From: Piromyces finnis
Taxonomy: Eukaryota > Neocallimastigomycota > Neocallimastigomycetes > Neocallimastigales > Neocallimastigaceae
Reading direction: 5' to 3'
Assembly (NCBI GenBank): GCA_002104945.1
Contig: MCFH01000068.1
Coordinates: forward strand, 62,001 to 126,000
Length of the DNA stretch: 64,000 bases
Shown: in pieces, positions 1 through 10,574 of the stretch
Layout: each line of letters begins with the position of its first letter
Position numbering within the stretch: position 1 is the first letter of the stretch
Made by a program: the position numbers and the translations under genes
Notes under the pieces: model-generated
The model's input: the letters and a program-made list of their open reading frames with translations, nothing else
What the model was told of the DNA's origin: nothing
Database searches by the model: none

Positions 1-1994
1 GGTTTATATCGAAAGATTTACAAATAGAATTCCAGAATTTAGAGGTGAATTGAGTACCTCTATCCGAAAAAATTTCATTTGGTAATCCGTGGAAACGAAA
101 AACGTTGATCATGAAAGCATCAGCAGTATCGGAGGTAGAAGGAATGTTCTCAAAAGGAATAAAATGACATAATTTAGTTAATCTATCAGTGACAACGAGA
201 ATGCAAGTATACTTTTGAGAAGGTGGAAGATCCGTAATAAAGTCCATAGATACGGAAGACCAAGGACGTTCAGCAATTTCCAAAGGAGAAAGAAATCCAT
301 AAGGTTTTTGTCGAGAGTCCTTTGAACGGCAGCATATTTCACAAGACTTTACATATTCTTTAACATCAACAGAGAGAAAAGGCCACCAAAAGTCACGAAC
401 AATAAGTGAAGTAGTTTTCTTCAGTCCGAAGTGTCCAGCGGAGGGTGAGTCGTGACAAATCTTAAGAACTTCCAAACGACAATCATGAGAGACATAGATC
501 CTATCATTGAATAATAATACACCATCTTGAATTTTAAAGTTTTCGATTTGCGAATGAGGTATTGGTGGAATTTGAGTTTCTAAGTACTTGCATACTTCAA
601 AGTAGAATTTATCATCTTTGCTATTTGAAATGATTTTGTCCATAAGGGGGTTGTTATCTAGAACCAGGGCACAAAAGTTTTCATGTCTAAGAACGGAATT
701 TGGAGAATCATTGGAATCCTTAAAGTTTTCTAAGTAATCTGGTCTTCTGGATAAAGCGTCAGGTTTACCATTAGCAGAACCCGACCGATAGACGATAATG
801 AAGTTAAACTCGGTAAGAAACAGAGACCAACGAACTAATCTTTGGGTCATTTTTTCGGGTTTCTTCTGGTAGAGCAAATTCCTGTGATCCGAGAAAATTT
901 TGAAAGGCTGAGCAGTCCCCTTGAGTAAATGACGCCAATTTTCTAAAGCAGCTACAATTGCTAAAAGTTCTTTATCGTAGATCGGATAGTTCCTTTCAGA
1001 AGAACTAAGCGATCTAGAGAAGAATGCTACAGGGTGAACAGAATTGTCTTTTGGATTCGTTTGGGAAAGGATGGCTCCTATAGCAAAATTACTTGCATCC
1101 GTTTCAACCATGAAAGGTATATCGCGATTCGGGTATGCAAGAACAGGAGAAGAAGCAAACTTAGTTTTGATTATATTGAATGAATTCTCACACTCATGAG
1201 AGAAGCAGAATTTAACATCCTTTTTAAGTAATGCATTAAGTGGTTGTGCAAGATCAGCAAAACCTGCAATGAATCTTCTATAATAATTAGCTAACCCAAG
1301 AAATGCTTGAACTTCTTTAACGTTTCTAGGAGTTGGCCATTCCAGGATAGATGCAATCTTCTTTGGATCCATTAAAATACCATCAGACGATATACGATGA
1401 CCTAAAAAATCGATAAATGGGACAAAAAACTCACATTTTTCAAGTTTTGCATAAAGTCCCGCTTTTCTAAGTCTGTTAAGTACTTCTTTGACTTGCATAA
1501 CATGTGTTTCAAAATTTTCCGAAAAAATAATTAAGTCATCAATATAACTGAAGACAAATACTCCCAAGATTCCATCAAGCACATCATTAATGAAATGTTG
1601 GAATACTGCAGGCGCGTTCTTCAAACCAAACGGCATTACAGTATATTCAAAGTGTCCATATTTGCAAGTAAAAGCAGTTTTGAATTCATCACCTTCTTTT
1701 ATCCTCACAAGATTGTAAGCTGATCTTAAATCAAGTTTGGAGAAGATGTTGCTTTTACCTAAGTGCTCCAACATATCGTTAATTAGTGGTAAAGGGTAGG
1801 AATCACGGACTGTGATTTCATTCAATTTCCTATAATCTTGACAGAGACGTAGTTCATCATTTTTTTTTGGAACAAAGAGCACTGGGGCACCTGCCGGTGA
1901 TTTTGAAGGTCTAATGAAACCTTTTCGCAAATTTTCATCAATATATTCCTTCAATACCATTGATTCTTTATCCGTTAAGGGATAAATTGGTCCA
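1..1994 (-). CDS. Ty3/gypsy pol fragment (RT, RNase H, integrase), open at the left edge
   Basis: Reading the minus strand gives one uninterrupted frame from about 1994 to base 1. It starts mid-protein at the conserved GPIYPLTD segment just before reverse transcriptase. Visible in order are RT ([17 protein letters not shown]), RNase H (ETDASN, SDHRNLLYQ, KPDALSRRPDY), the integrase zinc region (HDSPSAGHFG then CEICC) and the start of the DDE core (MDFITDLPPS, SDRGTQFTS). Gag and protease are absent because LTR-A abuts the 5' end, so the copy is 5'-truncated. It is close to the second pol at 2623-5248 and serves as an unbroken reference for it. The rest of integrase lies outside the window. 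Confidence 0.9.
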
Positions 1995-2403
1995 TGTAAA
2001 GAACTAATATTCAATAAATAAAAACACAAATATATAAAAAGGAAAATAATAAAAGCAAATAAAAATTTTATTATTGAACACTTAACAAAATTATAACAGG
2101 TTAGTGTTTAATAATTTTATTTTTATTATAAAATTTTTTGTTAATAAAAACTCGAATTAAAAATAATTTTTTTGAGAAATTTCACTCGTATTTATATAAA
2201 AATTTTTAAAAGTAAATTTATAAAAATTTTACAACTTAATTTTTTTAAGCCAATCAGAAATTATCTTCTTTGGTAAAATTTCGTTATAAAATATTTTAAT
2301 AATTAAAAAAAGATATTAATGAAGTTTCGAACTCGAGTAGTTCAAACCAAGGTCTTAGTTACTAACCACTAAGACAGGTTACTAATTTCTATGATTCGTT
2401 ACA
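1995..2403 (-). repeat. LTR-A, 3' LTR of the Ty3-A element
   Basis: The 409-bp block has TG...CA ends with inverted termini (TGTAACG at its minus-strand start, TTTACA at its end). It sits directly downstream of a polypurine tract and of the Ty3-A pol stop, so it is the 3' LTR of that minus-strand element. A TATATAAATA box lies near 2190 on the minus strand. Its far end abuts the pol of the neighbouring copy. A related fragment lies at 8067-8183 and a diverged copy at 54493-54919. It contains a tRNA-like module described separately. Confidence 0.75.
2324..2373 (-). promoter_or_regulatory. tRNA-like Pol III A/B-box module inside LTR-A
   Basis: On the minus strand the 5-bp inverted repeat CTTAG/CTAAG (2354-2358 with 2369-2373) closes a D-arm-like loop containing TGGTTAG. 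About 20 nt further on is GAGTTCGAAAC (2324-2334), a good match to the Pol III B-box GGTTCGANNCC. The spacing resembles a tRNA gene, but no complete acceptor stem can be folded. The module is nearly identical at 8110-8165 and recognisable at 54840-54895. It may be a tRNA relic captured in U3 or a weak internal Pol III promoter. Confidence 0.45.
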
Positions 2404-2416
2404 TGGTCCTCCTCCA
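2404..2416 (-). other. Polypurine tract of Ty3-A
   Basis: On the minus strand TGGAGGAGGACCA lies immediately before the LTR-A start TGTAACG, the position expected for the plus-strand primer of a Ty3/gypsy element. The 206 bases between it and the pol stop are AT-rich 3' sequence with an A-run on the minus strand. Confidence 0.7.
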
Positions 2417-2622
2417 GGATTCGGATACCAGACGAATCAACTAAATTTATTTGTTACTTTATTATAAGAGAAATAATTGAAACGAGTGAATACATTTTGA
2501 AAAAAATTTTTTTTTTTTTTTTTTAAATTACATGAATATTAAATTATAAATATATTTTTTCATTTTCTATTCTCTTTTTCTCGTATAAATTACTAATTTT
2601 TTTTTTAATTTAATAACTATTA

Positions 2623-5248
2623 CTAATGTGAATTATTAAAGTTGTTAATTAGTTCATCGCAGTTTAAATTACTTTCAGGTTCCCAAGATGCTTCTGAAAG
2701 CGGATAACCTTTCCATTTTATTAGATATTGAATCTTCCCATAATGCTTTCTTTTATCAAGTATTTCTTCTACTTCGTATTCTTCTTCTTCATTTACTATT
2801 ATAGGTGGAGGTGGATCTTTGATTCTTCCAAAACTATCTTCATAATACGGTTCTAGGTTTGAAACATGAACAATTGGGTAAATCTTCAGCGATTTTGGTA
2901 ATTCTAATTTATAAGTGAGATTAGAGATTTTACTAATTATCCTAAACGGGCCAAGTTTCCTAGGATTAAATTTTTTATTTCCTTTATGAATTATCAAGGA
3001 GCTATCCAACCATACTTTGTCACCAGTCTTGAATGTCGGAGGTTCTTGTCTATACTTGTCGGCGTATTTCTTTTGAACTTGGATAGCCTTCTTTAAGTTT
3101 TCTTTTAGTTTCTCCATTAGGTCTTCAAAGTCTCTTGTAAATTCTTCAGCTCTTGGAACATTCGTTTGGTCAGGAATTACCGGAGAGTATTTTGGGTGAT
3201 AACCATAATTTAGGAAGAATGGTGAGAATTTTGTTGAGTCTTGAACAGCATTATTGTAACTGAATTCTGCCAATGGAAGAAAGTTGATCCAGTTTGTTCC
3301 TTTATAATTAGAAAAGCATCTTAAATATTGTTCAACAACGGAGTTTACCCTCTCCGTTTGGCCATTGGATTGATGATGATATGGTGAAGAATATTTAACA
3401 TTGACGTCCAAAGATTGGCAAATAGATTTCCAAAATTTCGAAGTGAATTGCGCGCCTCTATCGGAAATAATTTCAGAGGAGAGACCGTGAATTTTGAAAA
3501 TATAATTCAAAAAAGCAAAAGCAGTATCAGAAGCAGAAGGAATACCTTTAAAGGGAATGAGGTGGCACATTTTAGTAAGGCGGTCAACTACAACAAGAAT
3601 AGTGTTAAATCCATCCGAAGGAGGGAGGTCAGTAATGAAATCCCAAGGATGGTCACTAATCTCAAGGGGTTGAAGTAAACCATATGGTTTATGACGAGAA
3701 GGCTTGGAGCGGCAACAAATCTCGCAAGATCGGATATAATTCTTAACATCAATAGAAATGGATGGCCACCAAAAGTCACGAGAGATCAAAGAAATAGTTT
3801 TGCGGATACCAAAATGACCGGCAGAGGGGGAATCATGACAGAGTTTCAAAACGGAGGGACGGCATTTTAAAGGGACATAGATTCTATTATCAAAAAGAAG
3901 AAAACTATTACTAAGAGAGAATTTATTACTTTGTGGATGTGGAGCTGGGAGATTCTTATTTTCAAGAAAATTGCAAATGTCAATGTAAAAAGAGTCGTTC
4001 ACATATTCAGATAATATTTCATCATTAAGAGAAGAAATGGAACAAATCAAAGCGCAGAAATTCTCAGGGCGTAAAACCGAAAAAGGAGCATCAGAAGGAA
4101 GAGAGGAATCTATATAATCAGGTCTTCGTGAAAGCGCATCAGGTTTACCATTTGATGAACCAGAGCGGTAGAGAATTTTAAAGTTAAATTCGGAAAGGAA
4201 AAGGGCCCAACGAACGAGACGTTGTGACATTTTTTCCGGTTTCTTTTGATATAGTAAGTTTCGATGATCTGAATAAATAGTAAACGGGGTTAAAGCACCT
4301 TTGAGAAAATGTCGCCAAGTTTCAAGAGCATTAACAATAGCTAAAAGTTCTTTATCGTATATAGGATAGTTTCTTTCAGCGGAAGTAAGAGATCTTGAAT
4401 AGAAAGCGACAGGATGGATCATTTTATCATCAGGAGATTTTTGAGACAGAACTGCTCCTATAGCAAAGTTGCTAGAGTCGGTTTCAACAATAAAGGGAAG
4501 ATCACGATTTGGATGAGACAGGATGGGAGCAGATGAAATTAATGATTTAATGGTATTAAATGCATCAAGAACTTCAGAGGAAAAATTAAATTTAACGTTT
4601 TTACGAAGTAGTCTGTGAAGGGGTTGTGCAACTTTGGCAAAATTAGGAATAAACCGACTATAGTAGTTGGCTAGGCCAATAAAAGATTGAACTTCCTTGA
4701 CACTGGACGGAACTGGCCAATTAATAATAGCAGAAACTTTATTGGGGTCCATATGTACACCTTCAGAGGATATCCGATGACCAAGGAAATCAATAGAGAA
4801 AACAAAGAATTCACACTTTTCAAGCTTAGCATAAAGACCAGCATTTCTTAAGCGATCCAGGACTTCGATAACGTGCTTAATGTGGGATTTATGGTTTTCA
4901 GAAAAAATAATTAAATCGTCAATATATGAATAAACAAAAATCCCTAGAATATTTTCCAGAACATCATTGATAAAATGCTGAAAAACAGCCGGGGCGTTTT
5001 TCAGTCCGAATGGCATTACCAGGTATTCAAAGTGGCCGAATTTGCAGGTGAAAGCTGTTTTATATTCATCACCCTTTTTGATTCGGACCAAGTTATATGC
5101 TGATCGTAAATCCAGTTTTGAGAAGATTTTCGCTTTACCAAGATGCTCTAGCATATCTTGAATCAGAGGTAGAGGATAGGAATCTCTAATGGTAATTTTG
5201 TTGAGTTCCCTATAATCTTGATAAAGACGGAGTTCACCATTCTTTTTT
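2623..5248 (-). CDS. Ty3-A pol: RT, RNase H, integrase and chromodomain
   Basis: The frame encodes about 875 residues. RT shows LDLRSAYN and the catalytic YIDD; RNase H shows ETDSSN and SDHRNLLYQ; integrase has an HHCC zinc region and DDE core motifs (DFITDLPPS, SDRGAQFTS, NGQTERVN). The C-terminus carries a chromodomain (EYEVEEILDKR, YLIKWKGY, ASWEPESNL), so this is a chromovirus. Relative to the copy at 1-1994 about five residues are missing just before the first integrase Asp. The ATG at 5319 is not a real start: the true frame continues from the Gag-Pro ORF and is displaced by one extra A in a run near 5243-5248. Probably a recently broken copy. Confidence 0.9.
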
Positions 5249-6973
5249 AGGAACGAAAAGTACAGGCGCACCAGCAGGAGATTTGGATTTCCTAATGAAA
5301 CCCTTTTTGAGGTTTTCATCGATATAATCCTTCAAAACTCTTGTTTCTTCGTCTGTTAGTGGGTAGATTGGTCCATAAAATAGCTTGGCATTTTCGATTA
5401 GGTTTATTTGGCAATCATAAGGACGATGAGGTGGTAATTGATCAGCAGAAGATTCGCTAAAGACGTCCATATATGATTCTAATTCCTTCGGAAGTTTAGT
5501 AATAGGATTTGAGTCTTTAAGAGAGTATTTTGGTGAACAAGAATCAACTTTAGAAAGAGATATATTAGAAGCCATGACAGTACAAGTCTCTTGTGATAAA
5601 GGATCGTTAACAGATTCATTGTTAATTAAGACGGATTTAGAACGATTTTCTTTGGGATTACGAGAATGAGATAACTTAGAATTTGAAAAAGAAGATTTAG
5701 GTTTGTCAATAAAAATAGGCAAAGAAACGGAAGAAGAGTTATTGCAATCAGTAGAAAAAACAGAAGTTTCCTGATGGAATTCGGGAACATTCGAAGGGAG
5801 AGTCATACAATGATCCAAGCAATATGAAGAACCAAAAGATAATTTATTATTTTCAAAGTCAATACTTGGATTATGTTCCTTAAGCCAACGTAGACCTAGA
5901 ATACAAGGATATACAGGTAGATCAGTAACGTAAAAGACAGTACGGCATAGGTGATCCATGTAGCGAAGATTAAGAGGTGGAGTAGCTCCGAACAGTTTTT
6001 GGCTACCACCAATACCGAATACGTTGGGTAAATCTTCTTCATAGTGGTAGGGAATATTGTGATCGTTGCAATAGTCGACATCTATTAGATTAAGTGTAGA
6101 AACGGAGTCTATAAGAATTTTTGTGTCTAGTTCAAACGATAATTTAAAATCTGAGGTTACCCTATCTTGTTGCTTTTTCTTGGAATTGGTAGAATTATTT
6201 TGTAGAGAAACTAAAGATTCGAATGCTGAGTTTTTATTTCTTCTCTTATGACAATCTTTCAGTTGGTGTCCTGGAGATCCACAATAGACACATAAGTTTT
6301 CCTTACTTCTTCTTTCTTTTTCTTCCTTGGATAACGGACCAAAGTATCTTTTCTTCTTGGGATGTTCTTTTAGATTTGTGGAAGCCTTTCTGGAGCCATT
6401 GCTGGAATTAGAACTTGGTCCCTTAGAATTTTTGTCAAAAAATAATCCCCTGGTAGCAAGTCTGGAGTCTATTCTAGCTGCAATAGTTTGGAGGGAAAAC
6501 AAATCTCTTGGTCCTGGGAACATCTCTAATATCTTCATTGCAACTTCTTGGTTGAGCCCAGCGATAAAAGCATCCATCTTAGCCTCTTCATTCCAGTTAG
6601 ATTCATCAGAGTATTTGTTAAATTCAAGGATGTATCCTCTGATGCCGCCCAAACGATGTTGCTTGAGAGTACGTAGCATTTGATTGGCTACGTAGACTGC
6701 ATCATTGTTCCCATAGAACGCCTTTAGTCTTTCCTTGAATGCTTGGTAGTTGGTCAGACATGGATCATGGTTGTCAATAAGCGTAGCGGCCCAATTTAAT
6801 GCATTTCCATAAAGGCGAGAAATCAAGTAGATAACCTTGCTCTCTTCATCTTGATATCTTTCGGGATAAAGGAGAAAAACAAGTTCTATTTTGGCTAAGA
6901 AACCTTTGAGATATTTTCTGTCTCCTGCGAAACCGTCTTTTAGTGAGGCGTTATCAAATATTTGTCCTTCCAT
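5234..6973 (-). CDS. Ty3-A Gag-protease polyprotein
   Basis: 579 residues starting at MEGQIFDNAS. Residues 1-190 are a retrotransposon Gag core (YLISRLYGNALNWA, MDAFIAGL, MFPGP); near 230 is a CCHC zinc knuckle (CVYCGSPGHQLKDC) for RNA binding. An aspartic protease domain follows near 285, but the expected D-S/T-G catalytic triplet reads DSV, so protease is likely inactive. The last 60 residues enter the pre-RT segment ([25 protein letters not shown]) and end at a frameshift. The homologous ORF at 62323 keeps DSG. Upstream is an AT-rich leader (6974-7248) and then a solo LTR. Confidence 0.9.
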   Translation of the reverse strand: MEGQIFDNASLKDGFAGDRKYLKGFLAKIELVFLLYPERYQDEESKVIYLISRLYGNALNWAATLIDNHDPCLTNYQAFKERLKAFYGNNDAVYVANQMLRTLKQHRLGGIRGYILEFNKYSDESNWNEEAKMDAFIAGLNQEVAMKILEMFPGPRDLFSLQTIAARIDSRLATRGLFFDKNSKGPSSNSSNGSRKASTNLKEHPKKKRYFGPLSKEEKERRSKENLCVYCGSPGHQLKDCHKRRNKNSAFESLVSLQNNSTNSKKKQQDRVTSDFKLSFELDTKILIDSVSTLNLIDVDYCNDHNIPYHYEEDLPNVFGIGGSQKLFGATPPLNLRYMDHLCRTVFYVTDLPVYPCILGLRWLKEHNPSIDFENNKLSFGSSYCLDHCMTLPSNVPEFHQETSVFSTDCNNSSSVSLPIFIDKPKSSFSNSKLSHSRNPKENRSKSVLINNESVNDPLSQETCTVMASNISLSKVDSCSPKYSLKDSNPITKLPKELESYMDVFSESSADQLPPHRPYDCQINLIENAKLFYGPIYPLTDEETRVLKDYIDENLKKGFIRKSKSPAGAPVLFVPKKEW

Positions 6974-7248
6974 TAAAATTAAAAAATATAATTGTTTGAA
7001 AATAAAAATTATGTAAATTAAGATAAAGTTATGTTTGAAGAAATTAAGAAAGAGAAAAAAAAATTAAATCTTTATTATTATTTATTGATTAAAATATTTT
7101 ATATAAAGACAAAGAGTCAAATTTAATAGTATTGGACCATCAAATATTTAATTTTATTAGTATTCAATACTAGGTCCCTTGTAGCTTTTTGTTGATAACG
7201 TAGATATTATCAATTGTTAATATTGGAAATGAAAATTTTCAATAAAAG

Positions 7249-7865
7249 TGTAAAGATATCAAACGCCACAGATTGATATCTTTAATGTAACTTAAGCCAT
7301 AAATATTATTGTTTAAGTTACACGAATTATATTACAGAAAAAGAAAATGGGACATAATTTATTTATTAATAATTAAAGTTTAAAACAAAATAAATTATTA
7401 ATTTATTTTTAATGTTTAACAAGTAAATTAAAATTCTCAATTCAAACCCCTAGTTTTAGTATTGTTTTGTAATAGAAATAGACATCTAGTATATAATTAT
7501 TAAATGTTTAATATATCAATAATACATGGGAACATATTCAAATTGAATAGTACTTAATTTGAATTACCAATTGCATTTTGCTAAAAATAGTTAGAGTTTA
7601 AATATTTATTAATAATTAAGATTTTAGTGTAGATTTTAAATAATAATATATAAGAAATAAATAGTTATAATATAATATAAATGTATTTAGGAAAAATATA
7701 AATAGAAGATATTTTTCATCATTTTATCGATGTAATTGTTATTAATAAAATTTCTATTATAATAAAAAATATTTTTTAACAAAACAATTTATTTTTATTT
7801 AATTTTTTGGTGTTATTGTAATAGAATAGATATCCTAATCTATTCTTTCGGTTTTAAACATTACA
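7249..7865 (+). mobile_element. Solo LTR-B with 5-bp target duplication AAAAG
   Basis: The 617-bp block begins TGTAAAGATATC and ends AACATTACA. It is flanked by AAAAG at 7244-7248 and 7866-7870. It contains no coding sequence and no internal domain, so it is a solo LTR left by LTR-LTR recombination. A TATAAATAG box lies near 7697. It lies within the leader of Ty3-A, so it inserted after Ty3-A did. Sister copies are at 50778-51397 (plus) and 42297-42907 (minus). Confidence 0.9.
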
Positions 7866-8183
7866 AAAAGGAATTAACGGTATTAGTTTCTTTATTGTCA
7901 CTTACTTAATTAAGCGGAAAGAAAAAAATAGGTTTAATTCCCCGATTATTAATAATATCTAAACAACAAAGTATTACGTATAGGTGTCCAACTATCCACG
8001 CTAAGGGAGTTATTGAATCCTAACTTCTTTGTTATTTTATTATATTTTTCAAAAAATAATAAATAAAATTTCGTTATAAAATATTTTAATAATTAAAAAA
8101 AGATATTAATGAGGTTTCGAACTCGAGTAGTTCAAACCAAGGTCTTAGTTACTAACCACTAAGACAGGTTATTAATTTCTATG
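7866..8183 (-). repeat. Ty3-A leader and truncated 5' LTR-A remnant
   Basis: 8067-8183 matches the first 120 bp or so of LTR-A, including the tRNA-like module, but lacks the initial TGTAACGAAT. It diverges from the 3' LTR beyond about 8067. 7866-8066 has no coding sequence and is probably U3/R or leader of the same element. LTR-C abuts the truncated end, which points to a deletion at that junction. Confidence 0.55.
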
Positions 8184-8683
8184 TGTAAGAAATATCTGTG
8201 GCCATAAGTTTGCCCACAAATATTTCAATTGAAACCATATATTCTGGTTAACATTTATTGGCCAGAAATATGCATAACCATATATTAATGGTTATTAAAT
8301 AAATAAAAAGTTTATTTACTTCACCCAATCAAGTGGTTTAGTAAATAAACTATTATAGTTAAATAGTATAGTATAAACTAACGTTAAATACTTTAGCGTT
8401 AGTATTAAAGTAAATTAATAGCTATAATAATAATCAATGTATATAATTATAATTAATAAATAAAAGATAATAATTATAATAATTATTTAAGTAAATAATA
8501 TTTCATATTAATATTTATTTGTTTTATATTTATTTTTGTGTTATAATATTTATTTTTGTTCTTTTATTATTTTTTATAAAACTTTATTTAGTTATTAACT
8601 CGTATAGAGAGGTAATAACTAACTTAATTAACTTGTTATATTTAACCTATTAACTAAAATATATAAAAACCTTTTACACTATG
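8184..8683 (+). repeat. LTR-C fragment, 3' end missing
   Basis: It starts TGTAAGAAATATCTG and is collinear with the complete LTR-C at 34714-35275 for about 480 bp, then is cut off by LTR-E. It is non-coding. Confidence 0.75.
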
Positions 8684-8688
8684 ATTCG

Positions 8689-9390
8689 TGTTAAGGAACC
8701 AACAAATAATGTTATTTTTGTCATAATTAATGATTATGACCTAATCCATTATTGTTCCTAAATGTATGAAAACTTTACAATATTCTAATTTGTAAATTAA
8801 TGTATACATGAAAATTATATTTAAATTTATTAATGATTATTTTATTAAACTTAAATTTTATTTTATTAAACTTAAAAATTAATTTAGTAATAATAATATA
8901 TTGGAAATTATAGTTTATTGAACTTTTAGTTTAATTTATCAAGTTAATGAATTTTTATTAATTAAAATTATGAATAATATTTCTGTAAAATAGTAAAATT
9001 CTTTAGTTAAATATATGTGAAGTAAACTTTTAATGTATGTTAATCAATTCAATAATATGTATAATTATTTATTATAATAGTAATGTAATTTTATTATTAA
9101 TTTAAAAGTAATTTAAATACAAAATTTAATGTAATAATTAAAGTCTAATTCTTTTAATTAACACTACTTAAATTTCTACAAAAAGTATAAAAAGGTGTAT
9201 ATTATAAGAATTAGAAGACAGAGATAATTTTATTTTTATTTTTATTTTTGTAATTCTATATTCTTAATATTTTAATAAAACAAACTTATTAATAAAACAA
9301 TTTTTTCTTATTTAATTTTAATATTATTTTTGAGTATTGATAAATTTATTAATATTTTATAAATAAAACTAAATTCCTCGAACCATAACA
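8689..9390 (+). repeat. LTR-E copy 1
   Basis: It begins TGTTAAGGAACC and ends CGAACCATAACA, about 702 bp, non-coding. ATTCG precedes it (8684-8688) and recurs across its end (9390-9394), giving a 4- or 5-bp duplication depending on the end chosen. A nearly identical LTR-E at 54920-55628 is followed by a primer-binding-site-like sequence, which confirms that this is an LTR. Confidence 0.75.
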
Positions 9391-9394
9391 TTCG

Positions 9395-9446
9395 TGTTAA
9401 GGAACCAACAAATAATGTTATTTTTGTCATAATTAATGATTATGAC
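9395..9446 (+). repeat. LTR-E copy 2, first 52 bp only
   Basis: It repeats the first 52 bp of LTR-E exactly and is then replaced by LTR-D. With copy 1 it forms an LTR-ATTCG-LTR arrangement. Confidence 0.75.
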
Positions 9447-10569
9447 TGTCACGAATACTAGTGAAATTACGATTTCAAGATCACTTGGAATTGTGAAATC
9501 ACTTATGAAATTTCAAAATCAACAAATATTTTATTTTCAAATAAATTATAAAATTTTATTAAGAAATATTTAAAAATTTAGTAAAGGTTAAAATATGACC
9601 TTAACCCTTAATAATTTTTATAATAAATAACTTTAACCCTTATCGTTAAAATGGAATAAGGAAAAACACGCGTATCTCCTCAACGAATGACGATTTTTGA
9701 ATAATAATATTTTTGATGAAACTACGTTTATTAGAAAGCCACGCTCGAGACAAACAACATATCTTAAAATCAGGTCAATATCTCTGCTGGTTCACGAGAT
9801 ATTCCAATTTAAAGATATTTTGTTAGCAATGATTAATTGTTTATTCAGAGAATGATCACCCCTGATGTATCAAACATAAATCATTCACTCAAAATATAAA
9901 AATTATTGTTTAATTGAATTAAAATTATTTTCCGGAACTAATTAACTTTATTTTATAATAATTATTTCAACAACATAATTTATAATCTTTGAACTAGAAG
10001 ATTATAATTATTAATATTATATTCAATGAATTATATTATAATTAAGAAATAATTAATATTATGAATATTATAAACAATAGTTATTTTTTAATAATTAGGA
10101 ATAAGTCTTAAGTTTAGTTTAAGTATTATAAAATATATTATGAATATAATCATGTATTGAAAAGTTATTTTATTATTAAATGTAAAATTACAAATAGTAT
10201 AAATAGTTTAGAATAGTTATGAAATTAAAATCTTTGTAAAGATTATTAACTATAAATTATTAACTAAAGATTATTAACTATAAATTATTAACTATAGATT
10301 ATTAACTAGAAATTATTAACCATTAATAATAATTAATACTTAATGAGTATTACTACTAAATAATCTTATTATTATATATTTTAGCAATATATTATTAAAT
10401 AAAATAAAAGAAATTATTTTAACCATAATATATACTTTAATTATTCATTTATATAAATCAATTAAGATTATTTTAATAAAACATTTTTTTTTCTAACCTA
10501 GTTATCTTTTAACCTTTTATTTAATTTAATATTTTAATATTAAATTATAAGTTTAGTAAAACTTTTACA
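9447..10569 (+). repeat. LTR-D, complete copy
   Basis: The 1123-bp block starts TGTCACGAATACT and ends AACTTTTACA. Copies at 35330-36363 (plus) and 60495-61530 (minus) share both body and ends. A TATAAATAG box lies near 10198. No coding sequence and no matching target duplication were found, so the flanks have probably been rearranged. Confidence 0.75.
10241..10320 (+). repeat. 14-bp tandem repeat inside LTR-D
   Basis: About five and a half copies of a 14-bp unit with core ATTATTAACTA followed by three variable bases. The LTR-D copies at 35330 and 60495 lack this expansion, so it arose locally by slippage or unequal exchange. Confidence 0.75.
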
Positions 10570-10574
10570 CACGA

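Noticed and set aside
10241-10320. CRISPR-like array
   Set aside because: Contiguous 14-bp units without spacers, inside an LTR; simple tandem repeat.
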